Below are positions 53,401 to 63,600 of a stretch of DNA of 64,000 bases, piece by piece (position 1 is the stretch's first letter; each line of letters begins with the position of its first letter). Both the position numbers and the translations under genes were made by a program. The notes under the pieces were generated by a model. That model saw nothing but the letters and a program-made list of their open reading frames with translations. It ran no database searches and was not told the origin of the DNA. This DNA is from Diacronema lutheri (taxonomy: Eukaryota; Haptophyta; Pavlovophyceae; Pavlovales; Pavlovaceae), in assembly GCA_019448385.1 (NCBI GenBank), contig JAGTXO010000009.1:434001-498000 (forward strand), read 5' to 3'.

Positions 53401-55300
53401 CAGGGTTCATCGGACGCGAGCGCAGCCTGCGTGCGCGCAGTGCGAGATGTCAAGGCAGGTGCGGTGGAGGCCGACGTGGCTGCGAACAGCGGCGCAGGCG
53501 AGGAGGGCGCAGGCGGCGGGCCATCCAAATATCATTTCCCAATGTGCGCATGCTCGTCGCCACCTTCGACCGATGCGCCCGCGTGCGCGCGACGAGTCCG
53601 GTTGCTCCGTCCGGGCGGCTGCGCGCGCGCAGCAGCCCGTGTGAGTAGCCCCCCCCCCCCCCCCCCCCCACCACCTCACCCCACCCTCCCCTCCCCCACC
53701 CATTGCCTCCCACCTCACCCTCCCTCCACCTCCCCCTCCCCGCACCTCCCTAGGCTCGCCGATGAGGAGAGGGCGGCCACCCCACCCCACCCTCCCCCAT
53801 CCCACCCATTGCCTCCCACCTCACCCTCCCTCTACCTCCCCCTCCCTCCACCTCCCTAGGCTCGCCGATGTGGAGAGGGCGGCTGCTTACGACACAGCGG
53901 TGCGGCTTGCACTCGCCGATGCCGTCGCCGACACGCAGCGCGACGCCGCCCTCGCAGCCGCCGGCGCCGGCGACGGCACCGTCGGTGGCGCGCGCGATGG
54001 CGGCGTGCAAGGCGGGCGCGGCGGCGCGTGCGTAACGGGCGACGAGCTCCACGCGCTCGACATTGGCACGGGCTCGGGACTCCTAGCGCTCATGCTCGTC
54101 CGCGCGCACGGCGAAGCGGCGGACCGCGCGCGCGGCGGCGTTGACGCGCTCGGGGCGGCTGGCGTCTCGAACGGCGCGGCGGCGCTCCTGGCCACGCGCG
54201 TGCGCGCGGCCCCCGAGGCTGCGCTGCCCAGGCTGCGCGTCCACGCGTGCGAGGCACTCCCCGCCGTCGCGCGGGTCGCACGCGCCGTGCTCGCGCGTGC
54301 CGGCGCCGCTCAGGTCGTGCGTGTGATTGGCCGGCCGAGCAACGCCCTGTGCGTGCGCGGCGAGCCGCCCAGCCGCGCGGCTGCGTTCGACGCGGACGCG
54401 CAGTCGGACGATGACGACGACGACGACGAGGCGGAGGCGGAGGCGGAGGCGGAGGCGGAGGCGGAGGCGGAGGCGGAGGCGGAGGCGGAGGCGGAGGCGG
54501 AGGCGGAGGCGGAGGCGGAGGCGGAGGCGGAGGCGGAGGCGGAGGCGGGCATCGATGAAGTGGGCCCACGCAAGGGGCGCGACGATGCGCGGCCACGTGG
54601 TACGAGCGGACCCGCGCAGCCCGCCGCCGCGCCCACGCCAACCTCGGCTGCGCGCGCGCGCGCTGCCGAGCCACGGACGCTGCCCGCGCGGTGCAGCCTC
54701 TGCGTCTCCGAGGTGCTTGGCACAGACCCGCTGTGCGAGGGCGTGCTGCCCGCGCTCGCGCACGCGCACCGCACGCTCCTCGCGCCCGGCGCGCGCGTTG
54801 TCCCGCGCGCGCTGCGCCTCTTTGCCGTCGTCGTCGAAAGTGCCGCGCTCGCCGCGACGAACCGGGCGCCAGCCGTCGGCTCGGACTGCGCGCACGGCTT
54901 TGATCTCACGGCACTCGACTGCGCACGCCACGCGCGGCGCGGGATCCGGCTTAACGAGCTCGCGCCCTTTGCGCTGCTTGCCGGCCCCGTCGAGCTGTTT
55001 GAAATTGGGCTGTCGACGCCGCCGCTAACCGCGAGGGCGGAGCGCTCGACGGAGCTCACGGTCGCACGGGCGGGCACGGCACACGCAGTCGTCGTCTACT
55101 TTGAGGCTGAGCTCTACGAAGGCGTGTCGCCGCTCTCGACGCACTGGTCGACCGGCCAGGCGCGCGGCTACAGCTGGGGGCAGATGGCGCACTTCTTCGC
55201 GCCGCGCGAGCTCGAGCTGGCGGCCGGCAGCCGGCTCACACTGCGCGCGAGCTACACGCCGCGCGGCGTCTTCGTCGAGCCCGTCTGGCCAGCTGCCTAA
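51382..55300 (+). CDS. TPR-containing protein arginine methyltransferase with two methyltransferase domains (PRMT7/9-like)
   Basis: N-terminal half from the ATG at 51382: TPR-like helices at about residues 60-155 (LFELAGALARAREYEGACEC, AHEWWRALAQLERAAGRKAE), then a first Rossmann domain (RFRALNDTRRASAWARAVEA, VVLDAGEGHGVHAMVALRAG). In it the usual double-Glu loop is lost (LLIDTLHADALASGLPAIVA). The C-terminal half (53860-55300) has the active-type motifs: VLADVERAAAYDTAVRLALA, LDIGTGSGLLALML, double-E loop SEVLGTDPLCEGVLPALAHA, and the THW loop STHWSTGQARGYSW. An (EA)20 stretch splits this domain. An intron with donor GTGAGT at 53641 and acceptor at 53859 joins the second half in frame with AQQPV just upstream. 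How that piece connects to the first half (around 53440-53520) is not resolved; one more small intron or a frame error is needed. Family members methylate arginine using S-adenosylmethionine. Confidence 0.72.
52842..52962 (+). repeat. 15-base coding minisatellite, about 8 copies
   Basis: Unit GCGGCGGCGGGCGGC, in frame, encoding AAAGG repeats within the PRMT gene. Copies are identical, indicating recent expansion. Confidence 0.9.
53649..53669 (+). repeat. C21 tract in PRMT intron
   Basis: Starts eight bases after the GTGAGT donor, unlike the other intronic C runs, which sit nearer the acceptor. Confidence 0.9.
53665..53876 (+). repeat. 106-base tandem duplication spanning the 3' splice site of the PRMT intron
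   Basis: Two similar copies of a pyrimidine-rich block ending in CACCTCCCTAG then GCTCGCCGATG(A/T)GGAGAGGGCGGC. Acceptor AGs are at 53752-53753 and 53858-53859. Only the second copy continues into the conserved methyltransferase frame. Use of the first acceptor leads to an in-frame TAG formed by the second acceptor itself. Confidence 0.85.
54428..54546 (+). repeat. (GAGGCG)20 coding hexamer repeat
   Basis: About 20 copies encoding an alternating Glu-Ala helix inside the second PRMT methyltransferase domain, preceded by an Asp run. Confidence 0.9.
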
Positions 55301-55460
55301 GCGCCGGCACCTCGCTCTTGCGGCTCTGGCTGGCGGCGGGCGGCAGGAGCAGCCACTCACGCCTTTCAGTCGCACCGCCACACGCCACTCGATGCTCACG
55401 GACCGACGCTACGTGCGCTCTTTCGCTCGCTCCATTCGTCACGCCTCGGCCCCGTGCACG

Positions 55461-55477
55461 CCCCCCCCCCCCCCCCC
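55461..55477 (+). repeat. C17 tract upstream of the PPR gene
   Basis: Lies in the 212-base gap between the PRMT stop and the PPR fusion ATG, 36 bases before the ATG. It resembles the C runs of introns; a 5' UTR intron cannot be excluded (an AG-like acceptor is not obvious). Confidence 0.8.
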
Positions 55478-55512
55478 TGCCGACCTGTCCGTAAGCATCG
55501 TTACTTGTAAGT

Positions 55513-57801
55513 ATGGACGGCACGCGCTCGCACGAGCTTATACGCGCCATCTCGGCGCACGCGCAGCGCAAGCAGCTCGCCTCCGCCGTCGCGGCCTTTG
55601 AGCAGTTGCTGACCGAGGGCCACGCACCGAGCATCTTCGCCTTCTGCTCGCTCATCAACGCGCACTGCGCGTGCGCCGACATGCCCGGCGCGCTGTGCGC
55701 GTGCGAGCGCATGCTCGCCGCGGGCGTGCAGCCCAACGCGGTGGTGCTCACGACACTGATCAAGGGCTACGTGAATGCGGGCGAGACGGAGCGCGCACAC
55801 GCGCTTCTTGACGAGATGACGCGCGAACGCGCCGCGCCGTCGGCGGTCGACGGCGCGCGCCGCTCGATCTGGGCTGCGTGCGAGCGCGTGCGGCCCGACA
55901 CGCGCGCGGTCAACGCGCTGCTGCGCGGCTGCGCGCGCACGGGGCACGCGGCGCTGGCGGCCGCGCTATTCGAGCGCATGACGTCCGAGTGGCACCTCGA
56001 GCCCGACGTGACAACGTACAAGCTCGTGGCCAAGCTGTTGGCGATGGCGCTCGACACGCGCTCGCTGCGCGGGATCGTGCGCAGTCTCGCGCCAGGCGGG
56101 CCCGAGGCGGAGGCGGAGGCGGAGGGCGGCGGAGCGGAGGAGGACGACGACAGCGGTGCCGCCGCGCTCGGCGGACCGGTGTGCATGTTCTGGCGCGAAG
56201 GCGCCAACAGCTGCCCGCGCGGCCGGCTCTGCCGGTTCCGCCATCCTGCGTCAATCCTTCAGCTCGGCGGAGCGGCCGCGCGGCCGTCGCGCGGCGCGCA
56301 GCGCGCGGCGCGCGGCGGCGGCGGCGGCGGCAGTGACGGCGGCGGTGGCGGCGCGCGGCGTACAGAGCCGTCCGCGCCTCCCGACGCAGCCGAGCGGCCC
56401 GAGCTCGACGATGCCGCCGCTGCCTTCTCCGGCCGATGCGCGTTCATCGCGGAACTCAGGCTGCTCTGCGCGCACGCGCACGCGCTGAGCGCCGAGTGGG
56501 CCGAAGCGATGGGGGAGCTCGCGCTCGCCGAGCGGTGGCATGCGCGCGCGGTGCAGGACGCGAAGGCGCGCGAGGCCCTCGCCGTCGGCGCCGACGAGAG
56601 CTGGTATGCACAGCTCGCGCTCGCAGAATTAAAACGCGAGCTTAATCGAGTGGGTGCGTACGCGAGGTCAGGCCTCGCGCGAGCGGCGCGCGGCGCGGGC
56701 GCGGACGGCGACGGCGGCGGCGGTGGCGAGGCCGGCGGGGCGAGCGGCGGCGCGCGCACGCGGCAGCATGGCGGCGTCGCATTCGACGCTGACGTGCGCA
56801 CCGTCCTCGCGCGCACGTTCTTGTTCGACGCGCCGCTGCGCACGCACGCGCCGCGCGCGCGCGCCGCGCGCGCGGGCGACGCGGTCGCGCAGGCGCTCTT
56901 CGACGCGTTGCGCCGCGCCTTTGGGCTCGACCGCGCGTGCCTCCGCGCTGCTGCCGCGCCCGACCGCGCCGCCGCGCGCGCGCAGCAGCGCGCTGAGCTG
57001 CGCTGCTTCGCGGCGCGGTACGCGCGGTGCATCGGCCGGCGGTCGGGCGCGCTGCGGCTGGACGCCGTCTTCGGTCGCGAGGGCGGCGGCGCGGCGAGCG
57101 CGCGGCTGCCGTTCTACGTGGAGGTATGCGCGGGCAACGGCGACTGGGCCGTCGCGCAGGCCGTCGCGACGCGCGGTCGCGCGCTCTGGCTTGCGGCGGA
57201 GTTGCGATTGGACCGCGTCTGGTTGATCGCGTCGAGGGCGCTCACCGCGCGCGCGGCCAATCTCGCGTGCGCGGGCGGCGACTCGCGCGCGCTGCTGGCC
57301 GAGCGCCTGGCGCGCGGCAGCGTCGATCACCTTTTCGTCAACTTCCCGGAACCGCCGCACCACTCAGGCGACGCGGCCGCTGAGTCGGTGGTCGAGTTGC
57401 TCGGTGCGGCCTTCTTTGCGCACGCGCACGCCGCGCTCGCGCCGCCGCCCGCCGCGGGCGTCGCGGGCGCGCGGCCGGCAGGGCGGATCACGATCCTCTC
57501 CGACTCGCGTCCTTACATCCACACGCTCGCACGCACGCTCGGCGCACTCGTCGCGTCGTCCGGCGGCGGCGGCCGGCTCTTCCGCTCGACGCACGAGCTG
57601 CTGCCCGCCGGCGTCGACGGCGCGGGCGAATGGGGTGGCGCGCGCGAGGAGTGCGGCGGCATAACCGTGCACCACGGCGTGCCCGGCCGCGCGCAAGGGC
57701 ACCACGTGCGCGCCGCCTCCTATTTTGATCGCTTCTGGGAGCACGGCCACCACACCGAGCGCTATTTCCTGGACGTGACGCGCGTCGGACCTGAGGCCTG
57801 A
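55513..57801 (+). CDS. PPR / CCCH zinc finger / TrmB-type methyltransferase fusion
   Basis: Single exon, 762 residues. Residues 1-190 contain four to five pentatricopeptide repeats (SIFAFCSLINAHCACADMPG, AVVLTTLIKGYVNAGETERA, DTRAVNALLRGCARTGHAAL, DVTTYKLVAKLLAMALDTRS). Residues 223-243 form a CCCH finger, C-x9-C-x5-C-x3-H (CMFWREGANSC, then PRGRLCRFRH). After a Gly-rich linker and helical segment, residues about 530-760 match the tRNA guanine-N7 methyltransferase fold. Motif I is FYVEVCAGNGDWAVAQAVA, then WLAAELRLDRVWL, and the family signature appears as DHLFVNFPEPPHH (family FPDPWxKxxH). The acidic residue is Glu rather than Asp. Reasonable role: sequence-specific RNA recognition by the PPRs directing methylation in an organelle. 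No clear transit peptide is seen at this ATG, so an upstream exon might exist. Function is inference; the domain order is directly visible. Confidence 0.85.
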   Translation: MDGTRSHELIRAISAHAQRKQLASAVAAFEQLLTEGHAPSIFAFCSLINAHCACADMPGALCACERMLAAGVQPNAVVLTTLIKGYVNAGETERAHALLDEMTRERAAPSAVDGARRSIWAACERVRPDTRAVNALLRGCARTGHAALAAALFERMTSEWHLEPDVTTYKLVAKLLAMALDTRSLRGIVRSLAPGGPEAEAEAEGGGAEEDDDSGAAALGGPVCMFWREGANSCPRGRLCRFRHPASILQLGGAAARPSRGAQRAARGGGGGGSDGGGGGARRTEPSAPPDAAERPELDDAAAAFSGRCAFIAELRLLCAHAHALSAEWAEAMGELALAERWHARAVQDAKAREALAVGADESWYAQLALAELKRELNRVGAYARSGLARAARGAGADGDGGGGGEAGGASGGARTRQHGGVAFDADVRTVLARTFLFDAPLRTHAPRARAARAGDAVAQALFDALRRAFGLDRACLRAAAAPDRAAARAQQRAELRCFAARYARCIGRRSGALRLDAVFGREGGGAASARLPFYVEVCAGNGDWAVAQAVATRGRALWLAAELRLDRVWLIASRALTARAANLACAGGDSRALLAERLARGSVDHLFVNFPEPPHHSGDAAAESVVELLGAAFFAHAHAALAPPPAAGVAGARPAGRITILSDSRPYIHTLARTLGALVASSGGGGRLFRSTHELLPAGVDGAGEWGGAREECGGITVHHGVPGRAQGHHVRAASYFDRFWEHGHHTERYFLDVTRVGPEA

Positions 57802-57813
57802 CGTCTCAGATCG

Positions 57814-58287
57814 TCAGAAGGCTGCGGTTGCGGCGCGGCCTCTGCCGGGCGAGCCGCTTGATGCGGCAGCATGCACGCGCACCGCATCGTCGTCCACCTG
57901 CGCCACCGCTTGACGTCGCACGTCGAGCGCGCCAATCTGCTCCGCCAGCAGGCCGACACCCTCGCAGCTGCGCGGGACACCCTGCGATGCGCGCGCTGCT
58001 TGACCGCCGTCGTCCGAGCTCGCGTCCTCCTCGTCCACCGAGCTGGCACCGTCCGCGTCTGGCGGCCCAAAGGCCTGCGCTGCGGCCGCAGCGCGAGCGA
58101 CGGCGGCACGATCGTCGGCCGCCTCCGCGGCGGCCGCGCTCGCGTGGCCGTGCGCGCGCACGACCGCCAGCGCCGCCGCCTTGGCAAGCGCAAGCGACCT
58201 CGTCGCTGCAACGCTCATCGTCGATGCGCGCCGCCCCGTCCTCGCCCTTGCGCGATTCGCAACCGTCGCCATCGTGCGTGGCGCCAT
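57814..58287 (-). CDS. Hypothetical small protein
   Basis: 157 residues from the ATG at 58287 (MAPRTMATVANRARARTGRR). The N-terminus is basic and Ala-rich, followed by a helical Ala-rich stretch, an acidic middle (SSVDEEDASSDDGG) and a helical end (VGLLAEQIGALDVRRQAVAQ). No family recognised. It fits the pattern of compact convergent genes: its stop is 13 bases from the PPR fusion stop. However, other frames here are equally open, so it may be a chance frame. The 155 bases between its start and the alternative oxidase stop hold nothing recognised. Confidence 0.35.
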   Translation of the reverse strand: MAPRTMATVANRARARTGRRASTMSVAATRSLALAKAAALAVVRAHGHASAAAAEAADDRAAVARAAAAAQAFGPPDADGASSVDEEDASSDDGGQAARASQGVPRSCEGVGLLAEQIGALDVRRQAVAQVDDDAVRVHAAASSGSPGRGRAATAAF

Positions 58288-58442
58288 CGTGCGCGCACCA
58301 TATGCAGTTACTCGTCAAGAAAAGATTGGAAAAAGTAGTCTCACTTCAGCCACAGCCGGAAGCCTGGCGCAGCGGACGATCGGACAGAACACTCCAGAAG
58401 CCTGAGGATGGAAGGGGCCCGTCGGCATGGCCCGAGCGTGCG

Positions 58443-59716
58443 TCACTGCGCCACCTCCTTGGCCTTCTCCGGGTGCTTGCGCATGTGCTCCTCCTCGAAG
58501 ATCTTCCACGCCTTGACCGCGTCCTCGCGGTGCTTGTGCAGGTACGGGTTGGGGTCGTCCGCCTCCATGCTCGCAAACGTGTGGTTCACGTCGCTGTCGC
58601 GACGGGGGCCACCGGGATGGGCGCGAGGGGTGAGGGGTGCGCTGCCGGGCATGCGCGCGCGCGACGCGACGCCACGGGCTACGCGACGGCGCGGAGCGCG
58701 TCAAGCGTTGCGCACCGGTGGTTGGCCTCGTCGGCGTACATGCACTTGAGCGCGTCGACCCACTTCGCGTCGGGCGCGAGGTGCCAGTAGCCCTTCGCAA
58801 TGGCGGGCGCGTCGAGGTGCGCCCACGCGGCGTGCAGCTCGGTGCCCGGGGTCTCGACGTGCGTGATGATGTTGTGGTACGTCTTGCACGCGGTCTGCTC
58901 GAGGTAGCCGACGAAGCGGTGCAGCGCCTTTGGCTTGATCATGTAGACGGCCATGAGGAACGGCGTGAGCCCGACCTGCGCGCCGAGCGCGAGCGTGCGC
59001 GTGAGCCACGACGCCTTGAACATCTTCATGCAGACGAGCAGATGCATCCGCTCGTTCTCCGCCTCCTCGAGCAGCGTGCCGATCCAGCCGTAGTCCTTCT
59101 GCAGCAGGCGGAGCGAGCGGAAGTGGCGGAAGCCGGCCGCGACAAAGCCGGGCACGCCCGCGAACGACTCGAGGATGATCAGCCGCCACTCGATCGAGCG
59201 CGGCGACGGGTTGATCTCCTTGTAGCCCGTGATGAAGTTGAACGGATGGTACAGGCCGTAGTACATGATCGCGTGCATCACGTGATCGGAGAATTCGACC
59301 GGCGTGTGCACGTCCTTGTAGGTCTCGAGCTTGTCCTGCAGCTCCTCGCGCGACCAAATGTGGTTCTGCTGCCGGCCCATCTTGTTCGACACGTCGCCCT
59401 CGGACGTCTCGTACGCGGCCTTGGTGAGGCGCTCGGGCTTTGCGTTGAGCGGGTGCGCGTGCGGCGACAAGCGGAAGTGCTGCGTGCTGACGGTCTCGGG
59501 CGAGTCGGTCTCGCCCTGGCCGGCCGGCGCGCTCGCGAGGGCGCGCGAGCCGCGCGCGAGCGCGCCGAGCATACCGCGCGCACCACGCACGCGCGCCGAC
59601 TGCAGCGCCGGCTGCAGGCGAACGGCGGGCGTCAGCGAGTGCATCCGGACGGCGCACTTGAGCGGCTGCTGCAGCTGGACGGCGGACTTCATGTTGAACG
59701 ACGACCCGAGCATCAT
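58443..59716 (-). CDS. AOX: Mitochondrial alternative oxidase
   Basis: Two exons, 59716-58716 and 58593-58443, joined by a 122-base intron (donor GTGCGC); 383 residues. The start MMLGSSFNMKSAVQLQQP gives a basic presequence; a longer frame from 59797 exists but overlaps upstream repeats. Diiron ligands: Glu in IILESFAGVPGFVAAGFRHF, the ExxH in LLEEAENERMHLLV, Glu of TPGTELHAAW-type helix region, and the last ExxH in MYADEANHRDVNHTF, which spans the splice junction. The C-terminus reads DDPNPYLHKHREDA and then a Lys/Glu helix. The enzyme oxidises ubiquinol and reduces oxygen to water at the inner mitochondrial membrane without pumping protons. The conserved N-terminal regulatory cysteine of plant enzymes is not evident. 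SMC6 ends 302 bases upstream on the same strand. Confidence 0.95.
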
Positions 59717-60018
59717 GGCGGACGCCTGCGGCGAAAACACCGGAGTTGTCCAGTGGACTCGGAGTCCACGACAAGACCGCGAAACTCCGAGGCTCATCAG
59801 CTCATCTCTTCATCAGTCAGAGCCTTTGGAAGCTCTTCAGTCAGAGCCCGCAGAGGAAGCTGCTCGGAGTCTGATGAGCTGACGAACGCACGAGCCGATG
59901 CGACGGGCCCTCGCAGGCCACAAACTCAGCGTTTCCAGTCCCACCGCTTCAGCCCGCAGCGGCCACATGCTGCGCGCGCGCGCCCAGACCGCGCGCCGCG
60001 CCGGGGCCCGGGGCGCGC
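59717..60018. promoter_or_regulatory. AOX upstream region with inverted and direct repeats
   Basis: Between the SMC6 stop and AOX start, both minus strand. It contains a perfect odd palindrome GTGGACTCGGAGTCCAC at 59753-59769, two CAGTCAGAGCC copies (59813 and 59838), and GCTCATCAG (59792) with its complement CTGATGAGC (59871). These are candidate regulatory or hairpin elements; no function is shown. Confidence 0.4.
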
Positions 60019-60629
60019 TCAGTCGGTGCGTGGGTCTGGCATGCGGAAGATGTGGCGCGGCTTCGTGTCCATGTCGAGCATGCTCGACATGTCCTGCGGC
60101 GTGAGGAAGAGGAACTGGCCCGACGGCTGCCGGTCGCACGCGGCAAGGAGGCACTTGATCGCCTGCCGGCGGAACGCGTCGTCCATGAAGACCTGTTTTT
60201 GGCCAACAGTGCGCCCGTCACCCGTCCCGCGCGCAGGTCGCGGGCGCGGCGCGCGGCGCGCGTGAGGGGTGGTGGCGAGCGAGCTCGCGCGCGCGCGGCG
60301 CGGCGCGGCGCGGCGCGGCGAGCTCACGTCAAACTCGTCCATGCAGCGGAAAGGCACGTTGATGAAGTTCCAGAGTGCGATCTGGAAGGCCATAGTCGTG
60401 AACGAGCGCTCGCCGCCGGAGAGCGTCGAGACATTCTGCGTTGTGTTGGCCGCCGCGTCCTGCGCGCTCGTGCGCACCTCGATGGTGAGCATCGAGCGCG
60501 CATCGTCGATTTGGTGGTCGAACTTCAATACGCCGCCCAGGCTGCGCAAGCTCAGCTCGTGGTTGAACGCGGCGGACGTCTCTTCGCCTGCGCGCGCGCG
60601 ACGCGGAGGTATGTGTGTGTGTTTAAGTT

Positions 60630-60660
<31 letters not shown>

Positions 60661-63600
60661 TGGGTGGGGTGGGGGGGAGGGAAGGAAGGGGGGGGGGGGG
60701 GGGGGGGGAAGGGCTTTGCGCGTCAGCGGCAGAAGATCGGCGCGACGCTCGCGGCGCTTGCGCTTGGCGTCGCGCGCACCCATCTTCTCGCGGTCGGCCG
60801 CCCATTGCTTGGCGCGCAGCCTTCGCGCCTTGTGCAGAGCTTCCATGTCGACCGTGACGTTCTCCTTGAGCGTCACCTGCGATGCCAGCCGCTCCTCCGC
60901 CTCGCGGTACGCCGCCTCAAGCTGCGCGATCTGCGCCGCGCTCGGCAGCATGGCCGCGCCGTCGCCGCCCGACGCGCGCGAGCCGCGCCGCCGGCCGGCG
61001 CCGGCGCCGGCGCCGGCCGTGCTGGCGCGAGCGGCGAGAATCTCGCTCCGCCGGGCTTCACGGCGCGTCACCATCTGCTCCAGTTTGCCTGCGCGGTCCG
61101 AACGACGCGCGGCGGCGCGCGCGGCGGTTGGGCGCACGTCGCGCGCGCGCCGCCGCCGCCGCCGCAGCGCGCGCGCGCCGGCGCGGCGCGCGTCGCTGGC
61201 GCGGCGCGCTGCGGTCGTTGCGCCCAACCGCCGCGTGCGCCCAACCGCCGCGGCGCGCTGCGGTCGTTGCACGCACCGACGGTGCAATTTGAAATGTCGG
61301 GCGGCTCGGCGCCCGCGGCGAGCGTGGTGTTGGCCTGGGCGCGCAGCGCGAGGGCCGTGCGTTGCAGCGCGTCAATCTTGGACTGCGAGTCGCCGCGCTG
61401 CCGCTCGAGCTCGGCGAGGAACTTGACATGCGCGTCAAGCGCCTTCCTCCGCTTGGCGAGCAGCTGGTGCGCCGCGTGCGCCATGTCGTTGTCCTCGGCC
61501 GCGCGCGCGACGAGCGTCTCCGACTCGGCGCGCACGTCGTTGAGCTTCGCGGCGAGCGGGCCGATGCGCTGCTCGGCGTCGCGCACCGCCGCCTTGAGCT
61601 GCTCGGCCTGGTCCATCAGCCGCGCGCCCTCCGCTTCCTTCCGCTCCGCCTCGTCGAGCGCGAGCTGCGCCGACTGCTCGTCGAAGCCGCCCTCCTGATT
61701 GACCTCGTCGAGCTCCGACTTTGCACGCGCCTGCTCGGCACGCGCCGCCTTGATCGCGCGCGCGTTCGCCTCCTCGCGCGCGCGGAAGCCGAGGTCGCCC
61801 TCGACGAGCGCGCGCGCGCGCGCACGCTGGTGCTCGAGCTGCGCTGACCGCTCGGCGATCTCGGCGCTGAGGCGCGCGATCTGTTCCGAAGGGTCGACGC
61901 CCGTCTTGCGCTTGTCGCTGCCGGGCGCGGGCGGCGCGGTGACCTCAGTCGCGCCCTTCGCGAAGGCGGAATGACCGCTTTCAACGTAGGCGCGCGCAAC
62001 ATTCGCGCCAGCGCTGCCGTGCTGTGCGGACGTGCACGCCTGCGCCTCGGCGAGCGTGGCGCAGAGCACGAAGCGCTCGACGCCCGCGCGGTCGACGGCG
62101 ACCTGCTGCGCCATCGCGTGCGAGAAGGAGAGCACGTCGAGCATCAGCTTGAAGCGCGAGCGGTCGGGCAGCTTGCTCGGCGGCAGGTCGTACGGCTTCT
62201 CGTTCGAGTCGAACTTCATCACGACGATCGGCGGCGTCCACCCCGCATCCAGCTTGAGTGAGCGGCAGAGCCCGTCGAGCACCGCGCGGTCCTGGTGCGT
62301 CGAGACGACGAAATTGTTGAGCAGCGGCTGCAGTGCGCTCTCCGCAGCTTTGGCCCAACGGTCGTCTGTAACGGTAATGTACAGGCCAAGCGGCCCGGCC
62401 GGCGGCTGCGAGAAGCGGCGCGCGTTCTGCTCGATCGCGTGCAGCAGCCTGGGCATGTCGCGGCCGAAGAGCGCCGCGCGCTGCGCGACGCCCGAGCTCG
62501 ACGCGAGCGTCGCGTGCTGCGCCTTAAGCGCGTGCAGCGCGCGGCTGAGCTCCTCCTCCTCGCGGCGCGCGGCGGCGGCGCGCGCGCCCGATGTGCCCAT
62601 CTCGGTGTCGATCGACTCGGCATCGGCACGCAGCTGCGCAAGGCGCGCGTCCGACGCGTCGAGCCGCGCGCGCAGCTCGGCGCGCCGCGCGTCGCGCCGG
62701 CGCGCCTCGGCCTGCTGCCGCGCGGCGCGGCCCGCCTCATCGCGCGCGGCGCGCTCGCGGATCTCGCGCGCGTCCTGCCGCGCCTTGAGCGCGCGCGCCT
62801 CCGCGCCCTCCGCCTTCTGCTTGGCCTGCTGCCGCTCGCGCTCGGCGCGCGCCTTGTCGCCCGCGAGGGCTTGAATGCGCGCGTCGTACACGCCGACCTG
62901 CCCCTCGAACGCGTTCGTCTTCGCGCGCGCCGCCTCGGCCGCGGCGGCGGCGTCGGCGAGCGCGTCGCGCAGCGCCTGCTGCTTGGTCGCGGCCGCGTCG
63001 AGCGCGCTTGCATGGCCCTCCATGCTCGCGCGCGCGTCGTCGGCGACGCGCTCCGCGTCGGCCGCGCGCTTGCACGCCGCCATGCAGCGCAGCGAGACGA
63101 TCTCGTCGTCGATCTTCTGTAGCTCGGTCGCGGCATCCCATGCGGCCTTCTTGGTCTGCATGTCCTTCTCGAGCGCAGGCAGGCTCGCTTCGAACCGCGC
63201 GATCTCGTCCTCCATCCTGCCCACGTCCGAGTCGACCTGCCGCTCAGCGCGGTGGCGCGGCGGCGCGGCGGCGCGCAACGGACGCGCGCGTGCGCGGCTT
63301 GCGGTGAGGCGGCTGCTTGCGCGCGGCGCGCGCGCGCGTGCGGCGGCTCGGCGCGCGGCCGCGCCCGGCGGATGCGCGCGCGCGCGGCGCGCGCCTGCAG
63401 AAGATAGCGCTTGGTCGCGTTGAGGCCCGTCGCCTCCATAAAGAATTCGTAGCGAACGCGGTCGTCGGTCGACGCGAGGAAGCGGCGCGCCTTCTCCTGC
63501 GTGAGCACGACGCACGGGTTGGAGACCTGGATGTTGAAGTGGTCGCACAGCTCGCCCATCTGCGACGTGCGCTCGATCACCACCGTGCCGTCCGCCGCGC

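Noticed and set aside
53585-53660. Direct splicing of the first PRMT frame (ending ARAAAR) to the second half
   Set aside because: The phase does not fit; only the neighbouring frame ending AQQPV restores LADVERAAAYD. The upstream connection is left open.
57806-58338. Alternative frames on both strands over the small gene at 57814-58287
   Set aside because: Cys/Gly/Arg-rich noise without helices or motifs; the chosen frame is only marginally better and has low confidence.
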